Assembly: GCA_016295795.1 (NCBI GenBank)
Contig: JAEDKN010000002.1
Coordinates: 8,109-72,108 of the forward strand
Source of the DNA: Bacilli bacterium
Lineage (GTDB): Bacteria; Bacillota_I; Bacilli_A; RF39; UBA660
Length of the DNA: 64,000 nt
Direction of reading: 5' to 3'
The stretch's first letter is position 1. Each line of letters begins with the position of its first letter. The notes under the pieces are model-generated. The model had not been told where the DNA came from. It searched no databases and saw nothing but the letters and a program-made list of their open reading frames with translations. The position numbers and the translations under genes were made by a program. Of the stretch, positions 37,427 through 46,881 are shown piece after piece.

Positions 37427-37869
37427 TGAAATTACATGAGTTAGAAAAAAATATTGGTGCAAAACAAAAAAGAAAAATTGTAGGACGTGGACCAGGTAGT
37501 GGTCTTGGAAAGACTAGTGGAAAAGGACAAAAAGGACAAAATGCTCGTAGTGGTGGAGGCGTTAGCCCTGTATTTGAGGGTGGTCAATTACCATTATATA
37601 GACGTTTACCTAAGAGAGGATTCTCTAATCATGAATTCAAAGTTAGATATGCAACTATTAATTTAGGTGACTTAAATATATTTGAAGAAGGTACATTAGT
37701 AACCCCAGCTTTACTAAAAGAAGTTGGTTTGGTAAAAAAACAATTAGATGGAATTAAAATTCTTGGAGATGGAGAACTTAATAAGAAATTAACTATTCAA
37801 GCACATAAATTCTCAAAAAGTGCAGTTGAAAAGTTAGAAGAATCTGGAAGCAAAATTGAGGTGATCTAA
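37426..37869 (+). CDS. rplO: Ribosomal protein uL15
   Basis: 147 residues. [52 protein letters not shown] is the Gly-rich N-terminal part that threads into 23S rRNA. The ATG overlaps the rpsE stop (TAATG). The protein is a late 50S assembly component. It is followed one base later by secY, whose ribosome site GAGGTGAT is inside the last rplO codons. Confidence 0.97.
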   Translation: MKLHELEKNIGAKQKRKIVGRGPGSGLGKTSGKGQKGQNARSGGGVSPVFEGGQLPLYRRLPKRGFSNHEFKVRYATINLGDLNIFEEGTLVTPALLKEVGLVKKQLDGIKILGDGELNKKLTIQAHKFSKSAVEKLEESGSKIEVI

Positions 37870-37870
37870 T

Positions 37871-39133
37871 ATGTTTCAGACTATGAAACAATTATTTGCG
37901 CCTACTAATAAAGACTTAAGAGGAAGAATACTTTTCACTTTAGGTGCATTGATGATTTTTGTGATAGGTACTGGAGTTCAAGTTCCAGGTACTGCAGATG
38001 TTACTATTAATTTGGGATTTCTTGAATTAATAAATGTAATGGGTGGAGGAGCGCTAAAGCAATTTTCAATATTTGCACTTGGTGTTACACCATACATTAC
38101 AGCATCCATTATTGTTCAATTATTACAAATGGATATTTTTCCATATTTTAGTGAATTAAAAGAACAAGGGCCGGTAGGTCGTCAAAAACTTAACCAAATT
38201 ACTAGGTATATGGGTATAATCTTTGCTTTCATTGAAGGATTTGCATTTGGTTATGCATTCTTGGGAAGCGGAAAAACTACTATGGATTATATGTACGTAG
38301 CTACTATATTAACAGCAGGTACAGCATTTCTTTTGTGGTTAGGTGATCAAGTTACTCAAAAAGGAATAGGAAATGGTATTTCTTTAATAATTATGGCAGG
38401 TATAATCTCTACATTACCAAATATGTTTATAACTGCATTTAAAGAATTGATTATTGATAGTGAATTAGCTTTATGGTTAGGAATAATATTATTTGCTTTA
38501 TTGGTAATAGTATATTTTCTAGTAATAATAGGAGTTATCTTTGTTGAATTAGCAGAGAGAAAAATTCCAATTCAATATGCTAATAAATCAACAAGCGTTT
38601 ATGGTAATCAATCATTTATGCCTATTAAAGTAAATACAGCTGGAGTTATTCCTGTAATATTTGCTTCGAGCTTACTTTCTATACCGGCAGTTATCGCACA
38701 GTTTGTAAAGAATGAAAGTTTTACGAATTTTGTAAACAATTATTTGACTTATACTAAGCCAGTAGGGTTTATAATATTTGTTCTTTTGATTTTCTTCTTT
38801 GCTTATTTCTATACATTTATTCAATTAAGACCTGAAGAATTATCAAAAAATTTAAAAGAGAACGGTGGCTTTATTCCTGGGATTAGGCCTGGAAAAGACA
38901 CTGAACAATATATCTCTAATGTTTTATCTAAGTTAACGATAATTGGTGGTATTTTCTTAGCAATAATTGCGGGGCTTCCTATAATATTTAGCAATCTTTC
39001 TGGATTGTCTTCAACAATTACAATTGGTGGAACTAGTTTGTTAATTGTAGTTGGTGTAGCTCTAGAAACTTATAAGCAATTAGAAGGTAGTCTTGTTTCA
39101 AGAAATTACAAGAAAGGGTATAGTAGGAGATAG
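37871..39133 (+). CDS. secY: Protein translocase subunit SecY
   Basis: 420 residues with ten predicted transmembrane helices. LGVTPYITASIIVQLLQMDIFPYFSELKEQG contains the plug and pore segment, and GRQKLNQITRYMG follows. The cytoplasmic loop C5 near residue 340 reads LKENGGFIPGIRPGKDTEQYI. SecY is the channel for secretory and membrane proteins. It is in its usual place between rplO and adk. The stop lies one base before adk. Confidence 0.98.
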   Translation: MFQTMKQLFAPTNKDLRGRILFTLGALMIFVIGTGVQVPGTADVTINLGFLELINVMGGGALKQFSIFALGVTPYITASIIVQLLQMDIFPYFSELKEQGPVGRQKLNQITRYMGIIFAFIEGFAFGYAFLGSGKTTMDYMYVATILTAGTAFLLWLGDQVTQKGIGNGISLIIMAGIISTLPNMFITAFKELIIDSELALWLGIILFALLVIVYFLVIIGVIFVELAERKIPIQYANKSTSVYGNQSFMPIKVNTAGVIPVIFASSLLSIPAVIAQFVKNESFTNFVNNYLTYTKPVGFIIFVLLIFFFAYFYTFIQLRPEELSKNLKENGGFIPGIRPGKDTEQYISNVLSKLTIIGGIFLAIIAGLPIIFSNLSGLSSTITIGGTSLLIVVGVALETYKQLEGSLVSRNYKKGYSRR

Positions 39134-39134
39134 A

Positions 39135-39788
39135 ATGAAGAATTTAATTTTAATTGCTGCACCTGGTGCAGGAAAGGGTACTTTATCCAAAGATTTATTA
39201 GAAAAATATGACTATGTTCATATTTCGACTGGTGATTTATTAAGAGAACAAGTTGCAAAAGGAGGAGAACTAGGTAAAAAAATTCATGAGATGCAGGTAT
39301 CGGGTGGATTAGTTACTTCTGATATTGTATATGCCGCATTAGAAAATAAATTAAATGATCCGGCTTGTGATAATGGATATATTTTAGATGGTTTTCCTAG
39401 AAATGTAGAACAAGCTTTAGAATATGATAAAATACTATCTAAATCTGGTAAAGAATTGGGATTGGTTATAGTATTAGATATTCCGAAGGAAATGTTAATT
39501 GAAAGAATAACTGGAAGATTTATGTGTAAAGATTGTGGGGCTATTTATAACGTATATAATAAAGAAATGGCTCCTAAAAACGAAGGTATCTGTGATAAAT
39601 GTGGTGGTGAACTTTATCAACGAAAAGATGATAATTTGGAATCATTTGAGAATAGATATCAAACTTATTTAGATAGTACTACGCCACTTATTGATTTTTA
39701 TAAAGAAAAAGGTGCTCTACATGTCGTTGATGGAAGTAAGGGTCATCTTTACACCTTAGAGCAAGTTGAGAAATTAATAAACAACTAG
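39135..39788 (+). CDS. adk: Adenylate kinase, zinc-lid form
   Basis: 217 residues from ATG 39135 (TAGGAGA upstream). It interconverts ATP + AMP and 2 ADP. The nucleotide loop reads AAPGAGKGT, where the first Gly of the usual GxPGAGKGT is Ala. STGDLLREQV, GFPRNVEQA and the long lid with CKDCGAIYN and CDKCGGEL are intact; the four Cys bind zinc as in other Gram-positive enzymes. It sits between secY and map as in Bacillus. Confidence 0.97.
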   Translation: MKNLILIAAPGAGKGTLSKDLLEKYDYVHISTGDLLREQVAKGGELGKKIHEMQVSGGLVTSDIVYAALENKLNDPACDNGYILDGFPRNVEQALEYDKILSKSGKELGLVIVLDIPKEMLIERITGRFMCKDCGAIYNVYNKEMAPKNEGICDKCGGELYQRKDDNLESFENRYQTYLDSTTPLIDFYKEKGALHVVDGSKGHLYTLEQVEKLINN

Positions 39789-39795
39789 GTGTAAA

Positions 39796-40542
39796 ATGAT
39801 TAAAATAAAGAGTCAAAGAGAAATAGATTTAATGAGGCAAGCGGGGCATATTGTCTATTTAACACATCAATACTTAAAGCCTTATATAAAAGAGGGAATA
39901 ACAACAAAACAGTTAGACAAATTAGCTGAGGATTTCATAAGAAGTAAGAATGCTATTCCTTCGTGTAAGGGTTATGAAGGCTATCCAGCTACTCTTTGTG
40001 TAAGTATAAATGAAGAAGTAGTACATGGGATTCCTAGTAATAGAAAACTAAAAAAAGGAGATATAGTATCTATTGATGTATGTGTTTGTTATAAAGGATA
40101 TCATGGTGATTCGGCGTGGACATATCCGGTAGGAGAGATAAGTAATTCTAAAAAAGAATTGCTCTTATATACTGAACAGGCTTTGTATGAAGGTTTAAAT
40201 CAAATAAAACCGGGTAATAGAATTGGGGATATATCAAATGCTATTGAACTTTATGCCAATAGTCACAATTTGGGAGTCGTAAAAGAATTAGTTGGACATG
40301 GTGTAGGAAGTTCCTTGCATGAAGAACCAGATGTTCCAAATTATGGTAAAAAATCTACTGGACCAATTTTAAAAGAGGGAATGGTAATAGCTGTAGAACC
40401 TATGTTGAATTATGGAACGGCAGATATATATATGCTTGAAGATGGTTGGACAATAGTAACTGATGATGATAGTCCATCTGCTCATTTTGAACATACTGTT
40501 CTTGTTACAAAAGATGGATATGAAATATTAACAGGAGAGTGA
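39796..40542 (+). CDS. map: Methionine aminopeptidase type I
   Basis: 248 residues. It removes the initiator Met from new proteins. Metal ligands are seen in [26 protein letters not shown] (two Asp), [20 protein letters not shown] (His), AVEPML (Glu) and SAHFEHTV (Glu). Length is standard for the type Ia enzyme. It starts seven bases after adk. The stop is TGA, followed four bases later by infA. Confidence 0.97.
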   Translation: MIKIKSQREIDLMRQAGHIVYLTHQYLKPYIKEGITTKQLDKLAEDFIRSKNAIPSCKGYEGYPATLCVSINEEVVHGIPSNRKLKKGDIVSIDVCVCYKGYHGDSAWTYPVGEISNSKKELLLYTEQALYEGLNQIKPGNRIGDISNAIELYANSHNLGVVKELVGHGVGSSLHEEPDVPNYGKKSTGPILKEGMVIAVEPMLNYGTADIYMLEDGWTIVTDDDSPSAHFEHTVLVTKDGYEILTGE

Positions 40543-40546
40543 AAAG

Positions 40547-40762
40547 ATGGCAAAAGATGATACAATTGAAGTTGAAGGAAAAGTTATTGAAATTATTCCA
40601 GGTGGTAAATTCAAAGTTGAATTAGAAAACGGATACATTGTAGAAGCTCACGTTTCTGGTAAAATACGAATGAATTACATTCGCATCTTACCGGGGGATA
40701 CTGTGATGTTGGAATTATCACCTTACGACTTAACACGTGGGCGTATAACCTATAGAAAATAA
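40547..40762 (+). CDS. infA: Translation initiation factor IF-1
   Basis: 71 residues, an OB-fold: [49 protein letters not shown] and [16 protein letters not shown]. It blocks the A site during initiation. GAAAAG precedes the ATG. It lies between map and rpmJ as in Bacillus subtilis. Confidence 0.98.
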   Translation: MAKDDTIEVEGKVIEIIPGGKFKVELENGYIVEAHVSGKIRMNYIRILPGDTVMLELSPYDLTRGRITYRK

Positions 40763-40776
40763 TAGGAGGGATATAA

Positions 40777-40890
40777 ATGAAAGTAAAAGCATCAGCTAAG
40801 AAAATTTGTGCTAAATGTAAAGTTGTCAAAAGAAAAGGTAAAATAAGAATTATTTGTGAAAATCCAAAACACAAACAAGTTCAAGGATAA
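40777..40890 (+). CDS. rpmJ: Ribosomal protein bL36, zinc type
   Basis: 37 residues starting at ATG 40777 with AGGAGGG upstream. The sequence starts [19 protein letters not shown] and ends [10 protein letters not shown]. The CxxC, the later Cys and the His form the zinc site of the C+ form. It lies at the usual place between infA and rpsM. Confidence 0.97.
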   Translation: MKVKASAKKICAKCKVVKRKGKIRIICENPKHKQVQG

Positions 40891-40908
40891 TGAAAGGAAG
40901 TGTAGAAT

Positions 40909-41274
40909 ATGGCTCGTATAAAAGGTGTAGATATACCTAATGATAAACATATTGAAATAGCATTAACTTATGTTTATGGTATTGGTAGGAAAAGATCTAA
41001 TAAAATATTAGAAGCAGTTAAAATTGATCCAACTACAAAAGTAAAAGATCTAACAAACGATGAACTAAATTTAATTCGTGATGAGGTTTCTAAGTACAAT
41101 GTAGAGGGTGATCTTAGACGTGAAGTAAATATGAATATTAAAACGAAAATGGAAATAAATTCATATCAAGGTACTCGTCATAAAAAAGGACTACCTGTAA
41201 GAGGACAATCAACTAGAAGTAATGCTAGAACTCGTAAAGGAAAAGGAAAAACTATAGCTAATAAGAAAAAATAG
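40909..41274 (+). CDS. rpsM: Ribosomal protein uS13
   Basis: 121 residues. [26 protein letters not shown] is typical, and the basic tail [21 protein letters not shown] reaches the P-site tRNA. S13 is a 30S head protein forming the B1 bridges. GGAAGTG precedes the ATG. Confidence 0.98.
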   Translation: MARIKGVDIPNDKHIEIALTYVYGIGRKRSNKILEAVKIDPTTKVKDLTNDELNLIRDEVSKYNVEGDLRREVNMNIKTKMEINSYQGTRHKKGLPVRGQSTRSNARTRKGKGKTIANKKK

Positions 41275-41306
41275 TAATTATTAATTAGTAAAAGGAGGTC
41301 AAAAGA

Positions 41307-41690
41307 ATGGCTTATAAAACTAGAAAGAGAAAAGTTAAAAAGAATGTTCCAGAAGGAATAGCGCATATTCATTCAACATTCAATAATACAATTACTACTA
41401 TTACTGATAAAGAGGGAAATGCAATTGCTTGGTCATCAAGTGGAGCTCTAGGATTTAAGGGTAGTAAGAAATCAACTCCATTTGCAGCAGGAATCGCAGC
41501 AGAAGCTGCAGGAAAAGCAGCATATGAAATTGGTATGAGAAAAGTAGAAGTTTATGTTAAAGGTTTAGGACCTGGTAGAGAAACTGCTATCAGATCACTT
41601 CAAACGGCAGGACTAGAAGTAACTGCAATTAATGATGTCACACCAATTCCACATAATGGATGTCGTCCACCAAAACGTCCACGTGGTTAA
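41307..41690 (+). CDS. rpsK: Ribosomal protein uS11
   Basis: 127 residues. [48 protein letters not shown] and [19 protein letters not shown] are diagnostic. S11 lies on the 30S platform near the E-site mRNA. AAGGAGG precedes the ATG. Confidence 0.98.
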   Translation: MAYKTRKRKVKKNVPEGIAHIHSTFNNTITTITDKEGNAIAWSSSGALGFKGSKKSTPFAAGIAAEAAGKAAYEIGMRKVEVYVKGLGPGRETAIRSLQTAGLEVTAINDVTPIPHNGCRPPKRPRG

Positions 41691-41709
41691 TAATAAAGGA
41701 GGTAGTTTC

Positions 41710-42660
41710 ATGGTAGAATTTGAAAAACCAAACTATAAAATAACGGATTATGTAGAAAGTAATTTTTACGGTAAATTTGAGCTAGAACCTTTGGAGAGAG
41801 GATTTGGAATAACTTTAGGTAATGCGTTAAGACGTGTTATGTTATCCTCACTTCCGGGTGCTGCTATAAGTAGTGTGAAAATTGAAGGAGCATTGCATGA
41901 GTTCCAAACTTTAAATGGAGTAGTAGAAGATGTTACAACTATTATTTTGAATTTAAAGAAAATTGTTATAAAAAAACATGTTGAAGAGGTAAAAACTGTT
42001 CATTTAAACGTTACCAAAGAAGGACCAGTAACTGCTGGGGATATCGAATGTGATAGTGATGTTGAAATAATTAATAAAGATTTAGTTATTGCCAATGTTG
42101 CTAAAGGCGGCAGTCTAGTTATGGAGATGACGGTATCTAGTGGAAGAGGATATGTAAGAAGTGAGGAAAACAAAAAACTTCTTGATATTAAGAAAGTCGG
42201 AGTAATACCAATAGATTCAATCTACTCTCCAATAGAAAGAATTTCATATGACGTAGAGAGTGCACGTGTTGGGCAAGATGAAAGTTATGATAAATTGATA
42301 TTAAATGTATGGACTAATGGTTCAATTAAGCCTGAGGAGGCAATTGCTTTAGCATCTAGAATATTAATAGAACATTTTAATATATTAACTAATTTAAGCA
42401 ATATTGCAAATGTTACTGGAATGATGATTGAGAAAACAGAAGATCCAAAGGTAAAAGCATTAGAGACTACTATCGAAGATTTGGATTTTTCAGTAAGAGC
42501 ATACAACTGCTTGAAAAGAGCTGGAATTCATACTTTACAAGATTTAGTTAACAAAAGCGAAAACGATATGATGAAAATACGTAATTTAGGTAAAAAATCT
42601 TTAAAAGAAGTATTAGATAAAGTTAGAGATTTAGGACTACTTTTACGTGATGACGACTAG
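41710..42660 (+). CDS. rpoA: RNA polymerase alpha subunit
   Basis: 316 residues from ATG 41710, the start preceded by AAAGGAGG; an earlier in-frame ATG lies inside rpsK. The N-terminal dimerisation domain has [28 protein letters not shown], and the C-terminal DNA- and activator-binding domain has [28 protein letters not shown] and [19 protein letters not shown]. It assembles the RNA polymerase core. Length is normal. Confidence 0.98.
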   Translation: MVEFEKPNYKITDYVESNFYGKFELEPLERGFGITLGNALRRVMLSSLPGAAISSVKIEGALHEFQTLNGVVEDVTTIILNLKKIVIKKHVEEVKTVHLNVTKEGPVTAGDIECDSDVEIINKDLVIANVAKGGSLVMEMTVSSGRGYVRSEENKKLLDIKKVGVIPIDSIYSPIERISYDVESARVGQDESYDKLILNVWTNGSIKPEEAIALASRILIEHFNILTNLSNIANVTGMMIEKTEDPKVKALETTIEDLDFSVRAYNCLKRAGIHTLQDLVNKSENDMMKIRNLGKKSLKEVLDKVRDLGLLLRDDD

Positions 42661-42674
42661 TAGGGAGGATAATT

Positions 42675-43022
42675 ATGGCATATAGAAAATTAGGTGTTGA
42701 TAATAAACATAGAAGAAGCATGCTTGCTAATTTAACAAAAGATGTTATAAAAAACGGTAGAATCATCACAACTGAAACAAGAGCTAAAGAAGTAAGAAAA
42801 TTTGTTGATAAAATGATTACTTATGGTAAAAAGGGAGATTTAGTTTCTCGTAGGAAAGCTTTAGCTTTCTTACAAAATGATAAAGAAGCAGTTAAAATTG
42901 TGTTCGATGATTTGGCTAGCAAATATGCTAAAAGAAATGGTGGATATACTAGAATACTAAAACTAGATGAAAGACGTGGAGATGACGCTTTGATGGTTGT
43001 TTTAGAACTTGTTGAAGAATAA
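42675..43022 (+). CDS. rplQ: Ribosomal protein bL17
   Basis: 115 residues. [41 protein letters not shown] and [24 protein letters not shown] identify L17, near the tunnel exit. AGGGAGG precedes the ATG. It is the last gene of the superoperon; the terminator begins at its stop. Confidence 0.98.
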   Translation: MAYRKLGVDNKHRRSMLANLTKDVIKNGRIITTETRAKEVRKFVDKMITYGKKGDLVSRRKALAFLQNDKEAVKIVFDDLASKYAKRNGGYTRILKLDERRGDDALMVVLELVEE

Positions 43023-43046
43023 GACTAGAAATAGTCTTTTTTTTTG
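43021..43046 (+). terminator. Terminator of the ribosomal superoperon
   Basis: AAGACTA (43021-43027) pairs with TAGTCTT (43032-43038), loop GAAA, then eight or more T. Confidence 0.88.
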
Positions 43047-43074
43047 TTCTAAAAAAATGTGATTACGCTATAAT
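43045..43074 (+). promoter_or_regulatory. Promoter of the 43111 gene
   Basis: TTGTTC (43045-43050), 18 bp, TATAAT (43069-43074). The -35 is weak; the -10 is perfect. Confidence 0.5.
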
Positions 43075-43110
43075 TGTTGTAGATAAAAGTTTTTTGAAAG
43101 GAGTTGTGAT

Positions 43111-43986
43111 ATGTCTAATCGCAAGAAAAAACTTAGTGAAAAAGTTTTAAATAATAGTAAATTAGTATTATGTAATAAGTTAAAAAATACTCCTTCAAAA
43201 AGCAAAAATATTAACAGAAAAGTAAAGATTTTATCCGAAAAACATACAAAAACTCAAAAAAATGATTCCAAAGAGCAAAAAAAATTATCAGAGGAGATAA
43301 TTTTGCCAAAAGAAAGTAAAGAATCTGTAAATATGGAAAAAAAGAAAAAAACGAAATTTGATGTAAAAAATGTTACTAAAATTTCGATTTTATTTTTAGG
43401 TATGATTTTTTTAATTGTATTAATAACAATCTTTTTACTTAATAATGAAAATATATTGATTTTTTCGTTTGAGGAATATAAAACTGGAGAATTGGTAAAT
43501 ATAGGTGCTACTAAGTGGTATGTAATATCAGATAGCAACGTAGATAATCAGACAGTTGAATTGTTGAGTCAAAAACCAATAGATATTAATAATGATGGGA
43601 AACTTGATGATGATGATAGAAAAAAATTTGATATGGAAGGAAAATATTATTATAGTATAAAAAATAAAAACAATATAGGATATTTTTTGAATAATGAATT
43701 GAAAAAGCTATTGAATATAAAAGGTATTAAAAGTATTAGATTGTTATCTTCAGAAGAATATATTTATATAAGAAATCGAATGGATTTTGGTTATGACTGG
43801 AAAGATGGAAATTGGCTAGCAAATAAAGAAATTGGTGAATGGTGGTTAGATACTATAAAATATAATAGGGTATATACAGTGACAGAAAGAGGCAGTTATA
43901 AGCTTGATTATTCAGATAATAAAAATTTTGTAAGACCGGTTATTTTGATTGATAAATCATATGTTAATAAATTTTTTAATAGATAA
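43111..43986 (+). CDS. Membrane-anchored DUF6273-like protein
   Basis: 291 residues. A long Lys/Ser-rich cytoplasmic start (about 90 residues) leads to one helix (ISILFLGMIFLIVLITIFLL). The outside domain has GELVNIGATKWYVISD...VELLSQKPID, an Asp-rich INNDGKLDDDDR stretch, RLLSSEEY, GEWWLDTIKYNRVYTV and FVRPVILIDKS. The pattern of a W-x-V-hydrophobic start, a tryptophan-rich WWL segment and a final VRPV strand matches DUF6273-type domains as I know them, found on many gut Bacillota surface proteins. AAAGGAG precedes the ATG. Function unknown. Confidence 0.68.
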   Translation: MSNRKKKLSEKVLNNSKLVLCNKLKNTPSKSKNINRKVKILSEKHTKTQKNDSKEQKKLSEEIILPKESKESVNMEKKKKTKFDVKNVTKISILFLGMIFLIVLITIFLLNNENILIFSFEEYKTGELVNIGATKWYVISDSNVDNQTVELLSQKPIDINNDGKLDDDDRKKFDMEGKYYYSIKNKNNIGYFLNNELKKLLNIKGIKSIRLLSSEEYIYIRNRMDFGYDWKDGNWLANKEIGEWWLDTIKYNRVYTVTERGSYKLDYSDNKNFVRPVILIDKSYVNKFFNR

Positions 43987-44059
43987 AAATCAATAATTTT
44001 GAGGAAAATGATATTTAATAAATAATAATAATAGTAAGTGATGGTAAATATTGATAAAT

Positions 44060-45826
44060 ATGAAGAAAATATTATTATTAATTTTAATGTTGTTTTTTGT
44101 TGGAATAACTAATGCTTATGCTTCTAATTATGATGAAGAATTTTATGCTGCGGAATGGATAAATAATATCTATATAAATAAGGTTAAATCATCAAGAATA
44201 TATTATAAACAAGCAAGATTTATAAGGAAAAAGAGCAATAATGGAATAGCATATTGTATAGAACCTTTTGAAAATATGAAATATAATTCAAAATATAATG
44301 CTTATACAGATAATTATGCTAAAAGATTAGGATTAAGTGATTCGAAATGGAGACAAATCAGTTTGATAGCTTATTATGGCTATGGTTATGAAGGGCATAC
44401 ACAGGATAAATGGTATGCTATTACGCAGGTTATGATATGGAGGGTTGTTGATGAAAATGCAGAATTCTATTTTACTGATTCATTAAATGGTAAGAGAATA
44501 GATTTATATGAGAGTGAGATAAATGAAATAGAAAAGTTGGTTATAAATCACAACAAAGTGCCAAGCTTTGCACATAGGGAGTATAATTTTTCTATAAATA
44601 GTACTAATATTTTAACTGATACTGGCAATGTCTTGAAGAATTATAAGATAGTTTCTAAAAGCGATAATTTGAACGCTTCAATATTAAATAATAAGATTAC
44701 TATAAAAACAAATAATATTTCCGATTCTTTTATAAAATTTGAAAAGAGAAGCAATTATGAAAATCCAACTATTATTTTTGTTGATTCTAACTATCAAAAT
44801 CTTTTGGTACCAGGTATTGTTGAAAAAATAACATTTGATTTAAATATAAATGTTATTGCTGGGAGTATAAAGATACAAAAACTCGATTATGATACCGGAT
44901 TACCTAAAGCTTCAGGTGAAGGTAAATTAATAGGAAGTGTATATGAAATTTTTGATTCATCAGGTAAATTAGTAGACACCTTAACAATTGATGATAATTA
45001 TCAAGCAAGTTCTAAACAGTTACCTTTTGGAAAATACATAGTTAAAGAGAAGAGTAGTATGGAAGGTTATGAGCTAGATAATAATGAATATGAAGTTATA
45101 ATAGATGAAGAAAACATCATTCATGAATTAAAATTGAAAAACAAAGTTATTAAATCAACAATTGAACTTTATAAATATTATGATGATAAGTTAGAATCTG
45201 GAGTAAATTTTGAAATATATAATAGTAGCGGTGAATTAATAAAAGAGGTGATTACTGATGAGTTTGGGAAAATAAGTGTAGAATTGCCATTTGGAACCTA
45301 TCTTTTTCATCAACTAAATAGTATTAAAAATTATAAATGTGTGGATGATTTTTCTATAATTATTGATAATGAAACCCCAAGAGTTAAAAGGATAAATTTA
45401 TATGACGAAAAATTTTACTCAAAATTGAAAATAATAAAACAAGATAGTATAACAGGAGAGCTGATAAAAGATGAGATTACATTTAAAATATTTGATTTGT
45501 TAGAAAATAAATATATCCAAATTAATGGTTCTGAAGAATTAAAAGCTTTGGATGGAATATTAGTTATAGATCGAATAGAAGCAGGAAATTATTATATAGA
45601 GGAAGTAAAATCTCCAAATGGTTATATTTTAAATAAAGAAAAAATTTTCTTTAGGATTGATGATGAAAACATATTTGGATATGAAGATAATATACCAGTT
45701 TTTGAAATAAAAGTTATGAATACTAAGGAAAAGGAAATATTGGAAGTGAGTGTACCTAATACTTCTAAATCATACCAAATTGAATTTTCATGTATAATAG
45801 AAGAAAAAAAGAAAAAGTTATGCTAA
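44060..45826 (+). CDS. Secreted thioester-domain adhesin with Cna-B repeats
   Basis: 588 residues from ATG 44060. A signal peptide ends around NAYA-SN. The thioester (TQXA) domain has AYCIEPFENMKY with the Cys near 66 and WYAITQVMIWRVVD with the Gln near 124; together they form a reactive internal Cys-Gln bond used for covalent binding to host tissue. Three Cna-B-like beta domains follow, starting near GSIKIQKLDYDTG, STIELYKYYDD and SKLKIIKQDSITG. The end has VPNTS, a sortase-like motif, but the usual hydrophobic helix is missing before EEKKKK. No sortase is in the window. Confidence 0.82.
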   Translation: MKKILLLILMLFFVGITNAYASNYDEEFYAAEWINNIYINKVKSSRIYYKQARFIRKKSNNGIAYCIEPFENMKYNSKYNAYTDNYAKRLGLSDSKWRQISLIAYYGYGYEGHTQDKWYAITQVMIWRVVDENAEFYFTDSLNGKRIDLYESEINEIEKLVINHNKVPSFAHREYNFSINSTNILTDTGNVLKNYKIVSKSDNLNASILNNKITIKTNNISDSFIKFEKRSNYENPTIIFVDSNYQNLLVPGIVEKITFDLNINVIAGSIKIQKLDYDTGLPKASGEGKLIGSVYEIFDSSGKLVDTLTIDDNYQASSKQLPFGKYIVKEKSSMEGYELDNNEYEVIIDEENIIHELKLKNKVIKSTIELYKYYDDKLESGVNFEIYNSSGELIKEVITDEFGKISVELPFGTYLFHQLNSIKNYKCVDDFSIIIDNETPRVKRINLYDEKFYSKLKIIKQDSITGELIKDEITFKIFDLLENKYIQINGSEELKALDGILVIDRIEAGNYYIEEVKSPNGYILNKEKIFFRIDDENIFGYEDNIPVFEIKVMNTKEKEILEVSVPNTSKSYQIEFSCIIEEKKKKLC

Positions 45827-45833
45827 CAAAAAG

Positions 45834-45874
45834 CTCTGTTGAGATAAATACTCAGCAGAGTTTTTATTTTTTTT
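45834..45874. terminator. Terminator between the adhesin and the reverse ABC permease
   Basis: CTCTGTTGAG (45834-45843) pairs with CTCAGCAGAG (45851-45860), including one G-T pair, followed by a long T-rich run. Confidence 0.85.
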
Positions 45875-46658
45875 CAACTTTTTTTTCAATCAAATGAATG
45901 ACATAATACATAAAATAAGATAATATTCCTAAAACAAAAACTGAGGCAATTACTAAATTTATATTAAACACTTGTGATCCGTACATTATTAAGTAACCCA
46001 ATCCTTTTTTTGAAACTAGTAGTTCTCCCATTATAACTCCGATTAGAGACATACTTATATTGATTTTAAAATTATTAATAATGTTAGAAATATTGCTTGG
46101 TATTACTACTTTTGTATATAGTTGCCATTTACTAGATTTAAAAGATTTCATTAGTGTTACAAAATTTTCATCTGTACTTATAAAGCTATTATAAATATTA
46201 ATTATGCTTATTATAGAGCTAATCATAAGAGCCATAAATATAATAGAATTTATACTAGCGCCTACCCAAATAATTATTAAAGGTCCTAATGCAACTTTTG
46301 GTAAAGAATTAATAATTGTTAAGTAGGGATCAGCAATTTTGGCAATCGTGTTATTCCACCATAGGATTGTTCCTACAATCAAGCCTATAATATTGGCTAA
46401 TAAGAAACTTATAATAGTTTCATATACTGTTATACTAATATGATTGAATAAGTCTCCATTATTATATAACCCGACCAAGCATCTATATATATTTGATGGC
46501 GAAGAAAATAAGAAGGTATTTATTATTTTTTTATAAGAAAGGTATTCCCATATCGCTAAGAATAAAATAATTATAATAATTTGCCAGAATAATATAAAAT
46601 ATTTCTTTTTTTTCTTCTTTTTAAGAAATTCTATATGCTCTCTACTAAAGGTGGACAT
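45864..46658 (-). CDS. ABC transporter permease (SsuC/ThiX type)
   Basis: 264 residues from ATG 46658, where CTGGAGGG has good spacing; an ATG 24 bases upstream does not. Six helices and the binding-protein-dependent transport motif (LIVSKKGLGYLI region, here GELLVSKKGLGYLIMYG; INSLPKVALGPLIIIWVG) mark the nitrate/sulfonate/taurine/thiamine-precursor permease family. Its start overlaps the end of the ATPase gene by 14 bases, so it was built to be coupled to it. The ATPase is now split by a 1.9-kb element, which separates the permease from the operon promoter. Confidence 0.92.
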   Translation of the reverse strand: MSTFSREHIEFLKKKKKKKYFILFWQIIIIILFLAIWEYLSYKKIINTFLFSSPSNIYRCLVGLYNNGDLFNHISITVYETIISFLLANIIGLIVGTILWWNNTIAKIADPYLTIINSLPKVALGPLIIIWVGASINSIIFMALMISSIISIINIYNSFISTDENFVTLMKSFKSSKWQLYTKVVIPSNISNIINNFKINISMSLIGVIMGELLVSKKGLGYLIMYGSQVFNINLVIASVFVLGILSYFMYYVIHLIEKKVEKK

Positions 46659-46819
46659 CCAAATCCCTCCAGATTTTATCATAGTAGTAACTAAATTCTT
46701 TACATTTTCTATTATTAATAGGGGTTGTACTGTTTGTTAGTTTAATATCGTAAATGCATTTTACTTTGGCAGGTCGCTTGGTTAATACTACAATTCGGTT
46801 AGATAAACTTATTGCTTCA
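46645..46819 (-). pseudogene. ABC ATPase, C-terminal fragment cut off by the element
   Basis: On the minus strand the frame AISLSNRIVVLTKRPAKVK to IWRDLDVHL is the normal end of SsuB/ThiZ-type ATPases (about 56 residues). The frame enters from element sequence at TTCA (46816-46819) and has no natural start of its own; a TTG at 46830 is inside the element. Joined to the fragment at 48712-49295 it restores VTHDLAEAISLSNR in one frame. By itself it has no ATPase motif. Confidence 0.9.
46816..46819. other. Left junction (core TTCA)
   Basis: Left side ATTGC belongs to the ATPase gene; right side CTTATGTACAAATAACCG belongs to the element. Only TTCA is shared with the right junction. Confidence 0.75.
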
Positions 46820-46856
46820 CTTATGTACAAATAACCGTACTAAAAATCAAAAAATC

Positions 46857-46865
46857 TGATATAAT
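46857..46865 (+). promoter_or_regulatory. Extended -10 promoter of the PAP2 gene
   Basis: TGATATAAT at 46857-46865, 17 bp before the ATG at 46882, inside the element. No clear -35. Confidence 0.5.
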
Positions 46866-46881
46866 TAATAAGAGTGATAGT

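Noticed and set aside
43021..43110. Promoter inside the ribosomal superoperon end as evidence of operon continuation
   Set aside because: A strong terminator at the rplQ stop and a new -10 show that the 43111 gene is a separate unit.
45720..45826. Frameshift hiding the sorting helix of the adhesin
   Set aside because: The other two forward frames after VPNTS meet stops quickly and give no hydrophobic stretch, so a deletion or real absence is more likely than a simple frameshift.
46645..46830. Independent 61-residue gene starting with TTG at 46830
   Set aside because: The start lies inside element DNA, and from Ala-Ile-Ser on the sequence is the tail of the ABC ATPase; it is a severed gene end, not a gene.
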